Shown here piece after piece: positions 36,950 through 48,900 of a stretch of DNA of 64,000 nucleotides (within the stretch, counting starts at the first letter, position 1; the number at the start of each line of letters is the position of its first letter). A model generated the notes under the pieces. It worked only from the letters and a program-made list of their open reading frames with translations, was not told the origin of the DNA and did no database searches. Made by a program: the position numbers and the translations under genes. The DNA is from Amblyornis subalaris (taxonomy: Eukaryota; Chordata; Aves; Passeriformes; Ptilonorhynchidae), in the NCBI GenBank assembly GCA_018881555.1, contig JACAXG010000002.1, forward strand, positions 22,643,183-22,707,182, read 5' to 3'.

Positions 36950-37010
36950 CATAATCCTCCTGATGNCATTTTTACAGCTCATTTTATAGANGGAAGAATT
37001 GAAGTAAAAA
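36950..37010 (-). repeat. Possible MIR-type SINE relic
   Basis: The text ACAGCTCATTTTATAGANGG and the following GAAGAATTGAAGTA resemble the antisense of the conserved MIR segment with its CTCAGTTTCC...ATCTGTAAAATG core. Only about 50 bp can be aligned by eye, so the call is weak. Confidence 0.35.
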
Positions 37011-37253
37011 GAAACATTTAAGATATCTTTTGAGTCCTACTCTAATTCTGTTGAATTCTCTTCTGTTCCCCAGATGCAATTCCCAGGCTTCCAGTCCCAA
37101 TAAATCCTCATGTCCTCTATCCCAAGGCTCCTGCTACCATGCTTCTTCATCATAATAAATTCAACTCTTCTTTGCATTTAAGCCTGTTTTCTTCCTTGGA
37201 CTACTCGAACACCACAACATGTGCTTAGTGAGACAGGTTTGACAGAGGAGACA

Positions 37254-37293
37254 GTGAAATCTGATTAAGATGAGTGAAATCTGATTAAGATTG
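37254..37293. repeat. 20-bp tandem duplication, two copies
   Basis: The unit GTGAAATCTGATTAAGATGA is followed directly by a second copy that differs only at its last few bases. A recent slippage or end-joining duplication within intron 5. Confidence 0.85.
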
Positions 37294-38466
37294 ACTGATA
37301 TCTTGATCCTAACATCTTTTCATAGTTAGTTTTCCCTTGTTAAAATCATTTAACATTTCTCACACATATAGAGGTATCCCCTACTTCAACTAATTTAATG
37401 ACTTAAGNAAAAAAAAATTATTATGTCCTTTTGTTTTATTCTCCACATAATGTTAACAACAAACAAAACAAAAGAAAAAACACCAGACCTTACTGAAATA
37501 AAAGGAAAATATANCCAGAAACCCTAAGAGACATTGTCTTAAGAACAGGCATGTTTAAAGTTGCAAAGGAAGTAAACCTGAAAGACCAGATGCATATACC
37601 TCTATGAGNACTACTTCAATTACCGGGTTACATAAAAAAATACTTTTGATTTATTAAAAATTGAACTAAGAAGCAACATAGTAGAATAATTTACAAAAAC
37701 AAACCCAACCTCAGTCTGAGATGNACATCACTAACTACAACTGTGTTCCTTGGTATGTTTCCTGTGAATACATCAGAGCAGCATAAAAGACTTAGATTAA
37801 ACAATTAATCTTTATCCTGCATTTTCTGCGTAAGGCAAAATTTGTGTATAATGAACATACAAGCAGATTACGAGATAATAATTCAAAAATGGTCCTCTCA
37901 ACCTGACAAAGAAAAGGCCAATTTTGTGAAATTAAAAAAAAAGCCTTTCAGTTTCANAATTCCAGTCAAAGGCAAATGTATAGTTGCTGGAAAGTGAGTA
38001 GCTATATAGGGAGCATAATTTTATGATGTAAGCTAGGAATAGCTTTGTCATCTTCTGATTAACATATAGCCAAATCCTAATATCTTTTTGTACTTCTGGA
38101 CTGTCTATGAAAATTTTAAATAAATTTGATAATAATATAATTTTTCACTTCCTTCAGAAGAACTGATCTTCATATACCAACCCTTCCAAATACGGATCAC
38201 AAATCCCAGGAAAACAAAACTACTATACTTGAAAATACAGTTGTATAAGTTGAGAATTTCTCTTCTATAGGCAGACAGTACAACTGCTCTTTTTTTTTTT
38301 GCAAGATATTGGTTATTTTAATAAAGGCTAAGCAGTTTCTTCAGAAAGGCCCAGCANACCTGCAGGTAATTCCAAACTAAATTTGCCATAAAACAAAACC
38401 ATACAGTGCAAGATTCAAACCGTAACATTTGATTTTTGTTTGATTACTAAGAAAACACAAACCTAC

Positions 38467-38664
38467 CATCTGCAGTTTCTTCTTATCCTTATTAGCATTA
38501 CTGTGTGCAGCCTCAATTGCAGTATGGTGTTTCCATGCCAATTCTTCTAAGGTCTTGGAATGAGCCTCCTTTAACTGTGCAGCCTCCCCTTCCAATCTTG
38601 CTTGTAATTTTACCAGCTCCTTCTCATAATACTCACGTTGTGTTTCCCTTGCTTCATTTACTTT
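38467..38664 (-). CDS. FAM184A: FAM184A exon 5
   Basis: A 198-nt exon of exactly 66 codons, phase 0 at both ends. It runs from KVNEARETQREYYEKELVKL through the strongly conserved AHSKTLEELAWKHHTAIEA to DKKKLQM. Acceptor TATAG, donor ATG|GTAGGT. The AWKHH cluster, tryptophan followed by two histidines, is the least coiled-coil-like stretch of the central rod and is retained from human to this species, which suggests a local functional or packing role (inference). Confidence 0.96.
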
Positions 38665-39295
38665 CTATAAAGCACAGGAAAAAAATATATTCAATNGTAG
38701 AAAAATGTGAACAGTAGGAATAAAAAAAATACAAAAATATTACTGATAACATAAATCTGCAAGAGATTAACTTCCATATAAAACAAATTGAGCAAACACT
38801 AAGCACTGACTACATGGCTCAATAACTAAAAAGGTAGTTTAAACAGATCCATGCAAAGCAATACATCCTTATTAAAAACCTAACTTTTCCTCTATTTAAC
38901 CTGGGAAAACAGCAATCAGGTATCAAGCCTATAGAGAATTTCTGTTCGGTATTTTCAAACACGTTCAGTGCATTTTCAGCAACTGGCTTTCAAAACTGTT
39001 CTCGAATCATTTCCCATTTGTCCTTCCTGAGACACTTTAGATACTAGGCAGATACACGTGAGGACATAAATATTGTTAAAAGATGTCTAAAGCAGTCTGA
39101 ACAACATCTAATCTGATTTCTCTCTAATCTCACTTTACACTCTACATTAATCATTCTATGTTGCTACANGAGACATACTTGAAACATACTAGTCCTAGTC
39201 CAGTCATATCAAACAAAAATTAAAGCATAATATTTTTTTTCTGAGAATCCTAGGTTTTTTGTTTTTATCCAACTCAAGCCAATAAGGTGTTTAAC
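38665..39295 (-). other. FAM184A: FAM184A intron 4
   Basis: A 631-nt intron, AT-rich and without recognisable repeats. It has a weak-looking donor (GTTAAA) and a TATAG acceptor. Confidence 0.85.
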
Positions 39296-39477
39296 CTTCT
39301 CCAATGCCAGAATTTGCTGCCTTTGTCGCTCATCCAGACTCTGTGTTTTGCTTTGTAATAAATTTCTTTCCTCTTCCAGTTGAGACAATTTTTCCTTTAA
39401 TCTAGACTTTTCTGATTCCAAGTCTCTGATTGTAACTTCTTGAGTCATTTGAGTAGCTTGAAGCATTCCAATGTGAC
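39296..39477 (-). CDS. FAM184A: FAM184A exon 4
   Basis: A 182-nt exon: two bases completing a serine codon plus 60 codons, ending in phase 0. It encodes HIGMLQATQMTQEV, then LESEKSRLKEKLSQLEEERN, ending ILALEK. Acceptor TTTTTAG and donor AAG|GTTAAA; the donor is weak at +4 to +6. The family text HIGMLQATQMTQEVTI is one of the clearest identifiers for FAM184A. Predicted coiled coil throughout. Exon 5 follows after a small intron and starts with the lysine that continues the LEKK motif. Confidence 0.95.
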
Positions 39478-42400
39478 CTAAAAACAAAATAGCTCTTTAA
39501 AACCTCATAGCATTGGTTTCATGCCATTGAAGTGCACATTCATACTCCAGTGACGGTACAAATCTAGTGGAAGCTTGCATATGGATCTCCCTTCTCTTCA
39601 CTGCAATACTTATTTTCCTCTACATTTCCCACTTGTTCAGTTTTANTGTAAAATGTCCAACAATAGCAGAGCACTTGGTGCTGGGGCTCCTTTATTTTCA
39701 ATTTTCCTGGTTCAAAGTTGCACATTGACTCCCAAGAGAAAGCAGAAGTGGGCAATTCTAAGAACAACGAAAAACTGAAGAATTCACCCCACCTAAAACT
39801 GCATTTTTTTACCCCACAATAAGCTACACAACAGAAAGCAGAACATTGATGTCTGAANGTAAAGATGTAATTGTTTTACCAAACCCATAATTTAGGTGGA
39901 GTACTAGATACATAGCTTTAGCTNCTGTAAAATTTATGGAATTACACTTTATTTTGCTATACGGATATGACTAAAAGATGTAACAAAACTCATTCTCTCT
40001 GTAGTAAAGTATGATCTAAATCTTTGCAGGTTAGAGGCTTCCTTTTTATTTTTTCATATATATTTTTGAACAAAAAAAAACAAACAAAAAAGTAAAACTT
40101 CAAACTAGGCAATATAATCATCTGTCCTTCAAATAATCAGTTGAAAAAGGTTTATGACTTCAGAAACTTCTGTCCTTGGTCTTCTTGATGTATGTCTGTA
40201 TTATTGAAAACACTGCCACTAGGTGAACTGATTAAAGCAGGGAAATTCCTGTTATTCTGGGAGATGCTTTGGAGTGGATAGAAGATTGTTTTGGAAAAGA
40301 GGTTGCTTCTAGGTTTGTTCAACTGAAAGATGAGAGGTATTGTTTACTCAGAATAATTTTTCATTATTTTTTGTAATNGCAATTTCTAGGAAAGACTTTG
40401 TTGCTTCCCCTCTTATCTTATTACAACGAAGTCTGGCTTTTAAATTCAAGTTACTAAGAAATAGCTAAGAAAGTGGACTATATGCTGTTTGTCACAAGAT
40501 AAAATCACTGAGCTTCACAATTCATTTCCATTTGTTGTTAAAAGCAAGATGCGCCAAAAAGGAAATTCTATCAGCCTTTGTTGCCTGTGCACATAAATGT
40601 GAAGGGAAGAGCAGCAAGACATACAACGAAATTTGAAAATTAAAAATGCTTCAAAATTAATAGTATTTTCATTAAAAAATGCACACCTTTAATTGTAGTA
40701 AGCCCTGAAGAATTCTAAGAATAATTTTGACAATTTTGTTTGTAAAATAAAAATTGAAGAAAAAAGCTTTAGATAACGGGTATGCTTATCTTCTGTAACA
40801 TTTTAAAAAAAATCCTTATTTCAAAAGTTTATCCATTTAAGAAAGGTATTTTCAAACCCAGAATTTTAGAAAGTAACAAGGAGAATAATAATACAAAAAT
40901 TTTCAGTTTGTCAGAAAGTACGTCATACGTATTTTCTGTGTAAGCACGCACACACACACACACACTCCCCTCCCCTAGAGCTTTTGTCCTAGCAATACCA
41001 ATACACAGGACATGTTTCCCATTCCTCATGCTCTACACAAAAGGTACGAAACACAGCAGTTCCCTTTCAAGTTAAGAATCTCAGTATAAAGGGAAGAATA
41101 TAATAAACGCCCAAAAGAGACTCAATATAGTGTTCTAAAACTGCAATACAATGAGTAAACATTCTTTATGGTAATTAAGTATGAGAATTTAGTTTCTTTG
41201 AGGCAGGATTTTTGACAGTGTGACAGTGGGAGCTGACAATCAAGGAGATGGCAGTGGGCCAGCGTCAGAAACCATTTCCAAACAGGCTGGCAACCAATTA
41301 CATCCCTTGGCAATGGCTTGGTGGCACCACTGTAACAGGGATCCTGGTTCTTGTTGCACAGCGACACGCTGTAAAACAAAGATGTCCTGCTGACAGCNCC
41401 ACTGAGCTCGGCAGCAGCATGGGCACACTGCAACTTCTGGCAAAACTGAAAGCCTCGGTGCCAGGAGAGACCAGGGCTGGCCTCAATCACAGGCCATCAN
41501 TAATACACAAAACCAGCCTGGGTATTTATTTCCACTATGTTTGGGGTGGCCTGGTGAAACCCTCCAACACTCCTGCCTAAGGAACAAAACAGCAATGGCT
41601 TTAGAGTGTAGAGAACATACACTCTAACAGGGCTTTTCTTCCCCCAAAAGTCTCAGGTCATGAATTTTTCTGAGTGCCTCACAAAACACCTTTTGGAGGG
41701 TCAGATTCCCATTTGAGATACTCTCAGCAGCAAGCCTATTCCTTATACCTGTTTGCATCTAATAGGACCTTGCAGTCTTGGGCCCCTGCTGGCTGCTATA
41801 TTGTTCAAACACATAGCCTGGACTATTCCTGGCTTTGTGCTAATTTGTGTGGAAAACAATCAGGAATCGCTACAATTGGTCTAGTAGAACAAGGCCAAAG
41901 ATAAGCCAGGGCTTTTTTTTCANCCCAAGACCCTACCTATTGAATAGCTGACCAAGTTAAAGTACTTGGGCCCATGCCCTACCACTGAGGGGTTCATTAG
42001 GGAGACAATGCCAAAGAGGAAAAAAAAAACCTGCTCATGTACAGTCAGGTCTTACATCATTTTTTGTGCCTTTCCATATGCCAACAAGCACAAAGGAGCA
42101 AAGAAAACAGCTACAGAGAAAACCTCAGAAGATCTATTATCCAATAAGCTGCAAATCTTTTGACAGCAGATATAAAGCAAAGTCCCACAGCGTCAGCAAA
42201 AAGAAAAGGCAACTGAAAAAAGGTGGAGGAACAGGAAGCATGTCTCGGTGACTATGTGGAGAACAGCTACACAGAAGAATCATTGTGTGTAAGTGCAGTT
42301 CCAAGGCCTGTACATGCCATACAAAGTAGAACTTTCAGACAAATAAGTACACACAAAAGAAAACTTAAGTACAATGTATGCGGTATTAAAAAAGTTAAAA

Positions 42401-42545
42401 AAAACTCCAAAACTTGCTGGAAATTTCTATAGAAAGCATTTAATAGTCTTTAGGCACTCTAAACCTGCATGAGGCTGACAGAAAAAGGAAAGGCTAGAAT
42501 AAAAGGATGAAGTTCATTTCCAGATTAAGTTACTGACATACATAC
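39478..42545 (-). other. FAM184A: FAM184A intron 3
   Basis: Intron of about 3.1 kb with GTATGT donor and TAG acceptor. It contains a short (CA)n microsatellite at 40945-40965 and a GC-richer unidentified patch at about 41210-41590 that is open in several frames but resembles no protein I know. AT-rich sequence occupies the rest. No further coding block that would fit between exons 3 and 4 was found. Confidence 0.8.
40945..40965. repeat. (CA)n microsatellite
   Basis: About eight uninterrupted CA units preceded by an imperfect CACG unit, followed by a C-rich run. Short and probably polymorphic. Confidence 0.9.
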
Positions 42546-42681
42546 TGGCTTTGAGAACAAGATCAGTGGCCTGCTGCTGTAAGCGCTCTCTAGCAGCTGC
42601 GAGCTCGCTCTCCACTTCTTTGTGTTTGCTTAACAATGACATCTCCTCCTCCTTCACATCATCTAGCTGCTTTTGAAGAAC
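42546..42681 (-). CDS. FAM184A: FAM184A exon 3
   Basis: A 136-nt exon: 45 codons plus one base (phase 0 in, phase 1 out). It encodes VLQKQLDDVKEEE followed by the highly conserved LLSKHKEVESELAAARERL block and DLVLKA. The acceptor is a pyrimidine tract with CCAG, and the donor is CCA|GTATGT. The split serine codon (A|GT) is completed by the first two bases of exon 4. Charged heptad text continues the coiled coil of exon 2 without a break. Nearly identical to the human family member as I remember it. Confidence 0.95.
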
Positions 42682-45046
42682 CTGGAGGAAACACATAATA
42701 CCTGTTACCATCATACACCACNATGTAAATTTAAATGAGCATTAGGTTAAAAGCTATAGAAAAGACCTTTCAGCAAACAAGCTTTATTCATACAAAGGCT
42801 GAAATATTGTTAATATTACTGCCATATGCATTTTGTATTATATGTAATGCTTCAAAAACATTTTTTGAAAAATAAGATAGTGGATACGTGGCATGACAAT
42901 AAGGCATAAGAGCAATGGGACAACATTCAAAAAGGTATATGAAAAAATAAAAACCACAAAATAGTCCACAGAGTTTGGGGGCCAACTGCAGAAACCTGGT
43001 TTCTGATACCTGAGAGTTCTTCACATTAAAGAATCCATTACATGTTCACAGCAGTTTAGCATCCTTCACTGCAACTCTGAGTGTTTAGTACCGACTCAAA
43101 TTAAGCTGTCCACAGAGATACATAAAATGAGAGCTGGGCAATTACATAAATCAAATGTTCCCCAGAGGTATTAGGACCAGCACTTTTTAGCATCTTTCTC
43201 AGTGACANGCACAGTGTGATTCTGTGCACCCTCAGCAAGTTTGCTGATGACACCAAGCTGTGTGGTGCAGCTGACACGCTGGAGGGAAGGGATGTCATCC
43301 AGAGGGACCTGGACAGACTTGAGAGGTGGGACTGTGCAAACCTCATGAAGCTCAACAACGCCAACTGCAAGGTCCTGCACCTGGATCAGGGCAATTCCAA
43401 GCACAAGCACAGGATGGGTGGAGACCAGTCCTTGGGAGACAGACTCAGGGACTAAAAGCTCAATATGACTTGGCAATGTGCACTCAGAGACCAGAAAGCC
43501 AGTCACATTCCAGGCTTCATCAAAAAGTAGCATGGCCAGCAGGTCAGGGGAGGTGACTCTGCCCCTCTACTCTGCTCTTGCTAGACACCACCTGCACTAC
43601 TCTGTGTCCAGGTCTGGGGCCTCCAACACAAGAAAGATGAGGACATATTGGAAAAAGTCCAGAAGAGGCCACTAAGTCAATCACAGGACTGGATCACTTC
43701 TCCTATGAAGACAGGCTGACAGAATCTGGGGCTGTTCAGCCTGGAGAAGAGAAGGTTCTGGGGGAGACATTCGAGCAGCCTTCCAGTACCTAAAGAAGGC
43801 CTAAAAGAGAGCTGGAGAACAACTTTTGACAAGGGCGTGTAGTGATAAGACAAGNGGAAATTGCCTTAAGTAGAAGGAGGGTAGGTTTAGATTAGAAATT
43901 ATGAAGAAATGCTTTCCTGTGAGGGTGTTGAGGCACTGGAACAGGTTGCCCAGAGAGGTTGTGGACTCCCCATCCCTGGAGGTGTTCAAGGCCAGGCTGG
44001 ATGGGGCTCTAAGTAAGCTGGTCTACTGCAAGGTATCCTGGCCCACGGCAGAGAGGTTGGAGCTAGATGATCTTTATTGTCCCTTCCAACCCAAATTATT
44101 CTATGGTTCCATGATTCTAAANTTTTATTATGCGTTAAATCAGATGTGCTGATTCACAATAATTTATCTTGGACAGTGTATTGTGTCCTAGCCACGCAGG
44201 AAGAAAATCTTGTTCCGGTTCAAAAGGAAATACAGATTTGTCACAATTCAAGTTACTGAAATAATNAAGAGTCACTTCAGAAACTAAAGCAGAAAAGAGA
44301 ATTGGGGAAGACACTGTACAGAACATGTGATGAAACACCNATGCCAGATGTGGTGAGATTATGCATTTGGTCACCTCATTCACAGTGATCAAAGTAGGAC
44401 CCAACTTTAAAATCTGCTGCAAATACTGTACTAGACTCTTCCTCTTCTTTGGAAACAAAATTAATTCCTTTATTGCAGGAATGATCAACATACAACTGGT
44501 TTCCCCTTCACTGCAGCTTTCCAGAAACACGCCTTCTGCAGCCCCTTGCAGAAGAGGCAGAGACATGCNATGAACTGACTGCAGGCCCCCTTCACTCCCC
44601 CCCATGTCAATGTGGGGGAAGGAGGTAAAGAACAGAGACTAAACCTAAGCCCAGGAAGGATGAACAGTTGGGGAGAAAGTGCTTCTTTAAAATTTGATTT
44701 TACTTCTCATTATCCTACTGTAGTTTGATTGGTAGTAAATTAAATTCCTTTTCCCCAAGTAGAGTCTGCTATGGAGAAAACTGACACTACCCCAGCCAAA
44801 ATCTGTAACATACTGTAAATACATGCAGTATTTTAGTTGCTGCTTGTGCAAACACTGTTAATTAAACAAATGAGTTTAAAATATAAATAAATGAAAAAAA
44901 TTTAGAAGAAGATGACAAGCAAGTATGAGTGATGGAAAATTAAGTTTACACACTCCAGTAACCTCAACCTACCAGCCACATGGAAAGATAACATCAATAG
45001 GAAAAGAAAATTCACCATCTTGGGAACAACATATCATCAGTCTCAC
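42682..45046 (-). other. FAM184A: FAM184A intron 2
   Basis: Intron of about 2.4 kb between exons 2 and 3, GTGAGA donor and CCAG acceptor. Most of its centre is a CR1 LINE fragment in the opposite orientation to the gene (about 43155-44121). The rest is unique-looking intronic sequence. A C-rich spot at 44587-44610 and the AT-rich stretch around 44860-44920 are the only other compositional features. Confidence 0.85.
43155..44121 (+). mobile_element. CR1 LINE fragment, 3' part of ORF2 plus 3' tail
   Basis: The plus-strand text follows the CR1 consensus for about 950 bp. The reverse-transcriptase block around the catalytic box reads SKFADDTKLCG (43234-43266 region). It is followed by RDVIQRDLDRLERW, then LPLYSALARHHLHYS, then the conserved non-coding tail ending with the ATTCTATGGTTCCATGATTCTA repeat that marks avian CR1 3' ends. 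It is 5'-truncated, as nearly all CR1 copies are, and contains frameshifts and a roughly 80-bp shortening in the middle relative to the consensus I remember. It is therefore dead. It sits antisense within FAM184A intron 2. Of the copies in the window, it and the 57-kb copy look least diverged. Confidence 0.92.
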
Positions 45047-45901
45047 CTGAACATTGTTTTCTGCTGTACCAAGAGCCACCTGAAGCTTTTGGCATTTNTC
45101 CCGTAGACTGGCAGCTTCATCCTGAACCATCTGCAATTCAGTTTTAAGCTTTCCCAGATTCTTCCGTAACATACTTTCCTGGTTCTGAAATTCTTTTCTT
45201 AGCTCCACTTCTTTTTCTTTGCAAGCATGTAGGCTTTCTGCTGTAAAAAGCTGAGATCTTTTCAAAGAGTCAAGTTCATGTTCATAGAAGGACTGTGCTT
45301 TGCTGAGCTTGCCTTCATAGTCCTCAATGAGCTTTTTTCTTTCCAGTCTTAACTCTTCAACTTTATTGTTCAAGTCTTCCAGCTCCAGTCTATGCAATTC
45401 CTCTAGTTTTTCTTGCCCCTTACTTAAGGTAGCATTCTGACTCTGGTGAGTCTTCAGAAGTTCTTGAATCTCAAGCCTGTGGGCAGCTTTTAAGTCTTCC
45501 AGAGCTGTACGCTTGTCCTTCTCATACTGCACTTGCAACTGTATGAAACTTCGTAGCCTTTCCTCAAATTTCTTTCTGATCTCTTCTACTTCCCTTGACA
45601 TTGTCACCACACGTTGGACATGCTGAGCTTCTGCACAAAGCTGCATATCTTCAACTCTATCCTTATATGCTTCAAATTCTGTCAAGGCCTGGTGCTTCAT
45701 CTTTTTGTGATCTTCTAGTGACTCTTCCAAAACCTGAATCTTTCTCTTGAGATCCATTTCTTCTGCCACTTTACTTTTATACTGCAAGATCTTCTCTCTG
45801 GTCTCTGCAAGAATTTGTTGAATTTCTTCTTCATGAGCATCCTTAAGGGCTTGGATAGCTGCTTCGTGTTCATCATTTTTGGTGTTCAAAGCATATATCA
45901 C
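45047..45901 (-). CDS. FAM184A: FAM184A exon 2 (large N-terminal coiled-coil exon)
   Basis: An 855-nt exon of exactly 285 codons in phase 0 at both ends. It begins VIYALNTKNDEHEAAIQALK and ends with AENNVQ. The acceptor is a T-rich tract plus GCAG and the donor is CAG|GTGAGA. It is the largest exon in the gene and carries the N-terminal third of the coiled coil, with dense E/K/Q/L heptad text, including LERKKLIEDYEGKL and LKRSQLFTAESLHACKEKE, close to the human protein. In the family the preceding exon ends just before this V with IAQLTK. One ambiguous base at 45098 falls in a GAN codon, so the residue is Asp or Glu and the frame is unaffected. The methionine preceding V in the open frame is intronic and is not a start codon. 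Confidence 0.97.
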
Positions 45902-48900
45902 CTGCAAACATGAAATAATATTATATTAAGAGAAAAGGCATTGTAGTTATGTCTTAAATCCTAAGAAAAACACACCTAAGCACTCTGAAAGCTACTTTGA
46001 CAATCTAGCTTGTTTTCATCATACAAATAAAACACCAAATGTTATTATGAATGTAACTGAATAAATGCTGCATTAGTCATGATATTCTTATACATCTCAT
46101 AGAGTAGTTTTTCTGTACTCTTTAAACCACTAATTTTCCTAATGAAAGCTTTGTCTTTATATCCATGTTGTTGCTGTAAACACTACTAGGAAAAAAGCAC
46201 AGTCAACACATTTAAAAAACCCCCCAAATTTATTTAAAATACTTCAAAGCACAGCCTAAAAAAAATTGAACAAAGGTCTTCTGTTGGAGAATAACACACA
46301 GAGTATTTATTACAACAAGAAATTAAAGTGGAACAAAACCCAAATCCCAAATCCCTCCTTTCCAAANGCTACCTGTTCCTAAATATTTCAGAAACATCTA
46401 AAATGCAAACACTGGTTATTTTGAATTGTAAGCTTGATGGTTGCCCAGATACAACCTCACTTTTGACAGCTTATCTAGTAAGCATTCTCTGTATCCTAAG
46501 GNCTGAAGTCACTCACTAAATAAATCCATCAACTTCCCAGCTCTCAAGTCAGCTGAACAGAAAAGTTCAGGGCAAGGCAGCCAACAATCTGGGGAGCCCA
46601 GGGAGCTAAGCAGTTCAAGAAGGCTGTGAAAGCAGCAAAACCACCAACATTCAACAAAAGTTTTAAGATAACCAGAGATACCCTGTGGGATGTTTCCATT
46701 GCACCACAACACAGTAGATCCTATCCTTGGTTTTTAACTAGGAAATACAGATAAGTATGTGTGTCTGTATCTGTATATGTATATACCAGTGAATAAACTA
46801 TTCATGCAACAGTGCTGTTAATGTGGTCTTTTGCTTCAAGAACTCCAGCAAATCTCCCCACAATACCTGGATATGTACAGGCATTGGTGCTGTAAAACAC
46901 ATCTGACCAAAAAAAAGTCTTCTGATTAGTATAACTTGTGTATCTTAAAAATCAACAAGAAGCAACTAAAATGAACAACAAAGAAGCAGCAGGGGATTCT
47001 TTTTCTCAATGAGGATGGAATCTAGAAGTCCTTCATCAGCACTCAACCAGGCAACAGAGGAAGACTGGACTGACTTGCCCTCAGGNTTGGGAAATATGAA
47101 GAAGGCTCAGAATTGCTCTCCTGACACCAAGCAAAAGTCTCTATGCTCCAGACTAGAAAAAGTGTCTACAATCAAGTGTTCAGATGGGCTACAAACCTCA
47201 AAAGAGTTCTCNCAAGTGAAAGAGCAGATTCAAGATTTTGGTCACAGTGTTTGTTTGAACAAAAGTCCAGACACTGCACTCTAAATTTTATGCCTGAAAT
47301 AACAAGCATACCCCATTCTGTTACCCGTGCTGCAAAAACCCAAAAGGACAGGCTTTAGATTACAANAGAAAAGAAGAAAAAAGAAAAAGTAAAACATTCT
47401 GAAACAGTATCAGATGTAAAGAATAAACTAAACACCCTCACTCATCTTTATACAGCAAGGAAATAATTTAAAAAAAAAAATCACAAAAACCACTTTAACT
47501 TATTCTAATTTGATTTTTTTAACATATGTACATGCTATTTAATGAAAGAGGACAAAACATAGGTTTTCCATAGTTTTGGCAACTTGTTTTTAGTACTACT
47601 TATATCTCTGCACATAGCAAACACACTTTCAGCTTTCTTCTTCCTCAGGAAAAAAAAAGATATTTTTTCCTACTGTGAAGGAGTTTCATGGTACAGAAAG
47701 GAGACTCACAAAACTCCACCAATACATTGCTAAAAATGACAACTAAATGACACGCAATTCCATCAGGAAAATCACAACTATTACTGCAATGNCCTTCACA
47801 CAAGGTTTCAATCTTTTATATTCTCATTGTCTTTGGTGATGCCAACAGTAACTTCTGATTGCAAAGCTTTTGCCTCCCTCCTGTTACCAACAGTCTCAGC
47901 TACTGGATCCCAAAGGTTTGTTTTAGTGGTGTCCAGTGTTCAACTCCTTTGTTCATATCAGAAATAATTTGAAAACAGAGGGTTTGAGTTTTTTGTAAGT
48001 GTATGTGCACTATCTCATATGAATAGGCCTCAGTTTTGGTTAGAGAAATTGCACAACATAGTTTAAAAGGTACTATTAAAAAAAAATCTCACACTTAGGA
48101 TCAGGTCATTATAATAAGCACTTGCAGAAGACTGGGTCAAATCGCATGCTCAAAACAGCCCTTGATTCTTGTCCTTGTGCATAGAAGTGCCATAATGTTC
48201 TTCACTTCAGGCAGTGTTCCAGTCTCAAGTTATGCAGCACTATGATCTGCAGAAAGTATAAATCATANAGCATTTTCAAGGGTATTATGATTTAGCAGTG
48301 GGAATCTCACTGAAAACTCCAAGTGAAAAATAAGTCTATAGGCAATGCCACATTCAGAAGATATCTCTAAGTTCTCATCATTGACTTGCTCCTTACAAAA
48401 AGCAGTGAACAGTAACAAATTCAATGCAAATTCAAGCACCATTCGTTTCCTAAATGAAGGGCATGGGTATCTTATGGAAAATGTAAAAATAAAATAAAAT
48501 GCACACAACTGAATGTTGCATCATAACANATGTTTTACAGCAGCCTGAATTCCAGCTCCATCAAATTACTGTAAATCTCAGTACTTTTAAAGAAATGGAA
48601 TAGCTGTATCAGATTTTACATTCGAGAATTTGACGCACTGTATTAACATAGGAATACAGGGAAAAAAGTCTGTACTAACTGAAGCAAAAGCAACCGAACA
48701 GCACCTCAATGAAATGCAAGCAGAAATTGAAGTACACCTTGGAGCAAATGAATACACTTAAAGTTCTAGGTAGAATAAATAGTTCCTTCTCAAGTAAGTT
48801 TCTGAAAATTGAAAAGCAGCAAGGTTGCAAACACTGAAGGTAGGTAGATAAAACAAGTTTTGCATTCTCTATTTTTAAATCAGAGCATGAACCCCTGCTT

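Larger units (their letters stand above)
35195..38466 (-). other. FAM184A: FAM184A intron 5
   Basis: Intron of about 3.3 kb, GTAGGT donor and GAAG acceptor. It contains a 20-bp tandem duplication at 37254-37293, a TG/TA dinucleotide repeat at 35862-35903, a possible MIR relic at about 36950-37010, and many single Ns. Nothing coding was recognised. Confidence 0.8.

Noticed and set aside
43171..43533. 120-codon minus-strand open frame
   Set aside because: It is the complementary shadow of the plus-strand CR1 element.
47009..47284. 91-codon open frame on the plus strand in intron 1
   Set aside because: Interrupted by Ns, no family resemblance, no splice or start context; chance open frame in intronic DNA.
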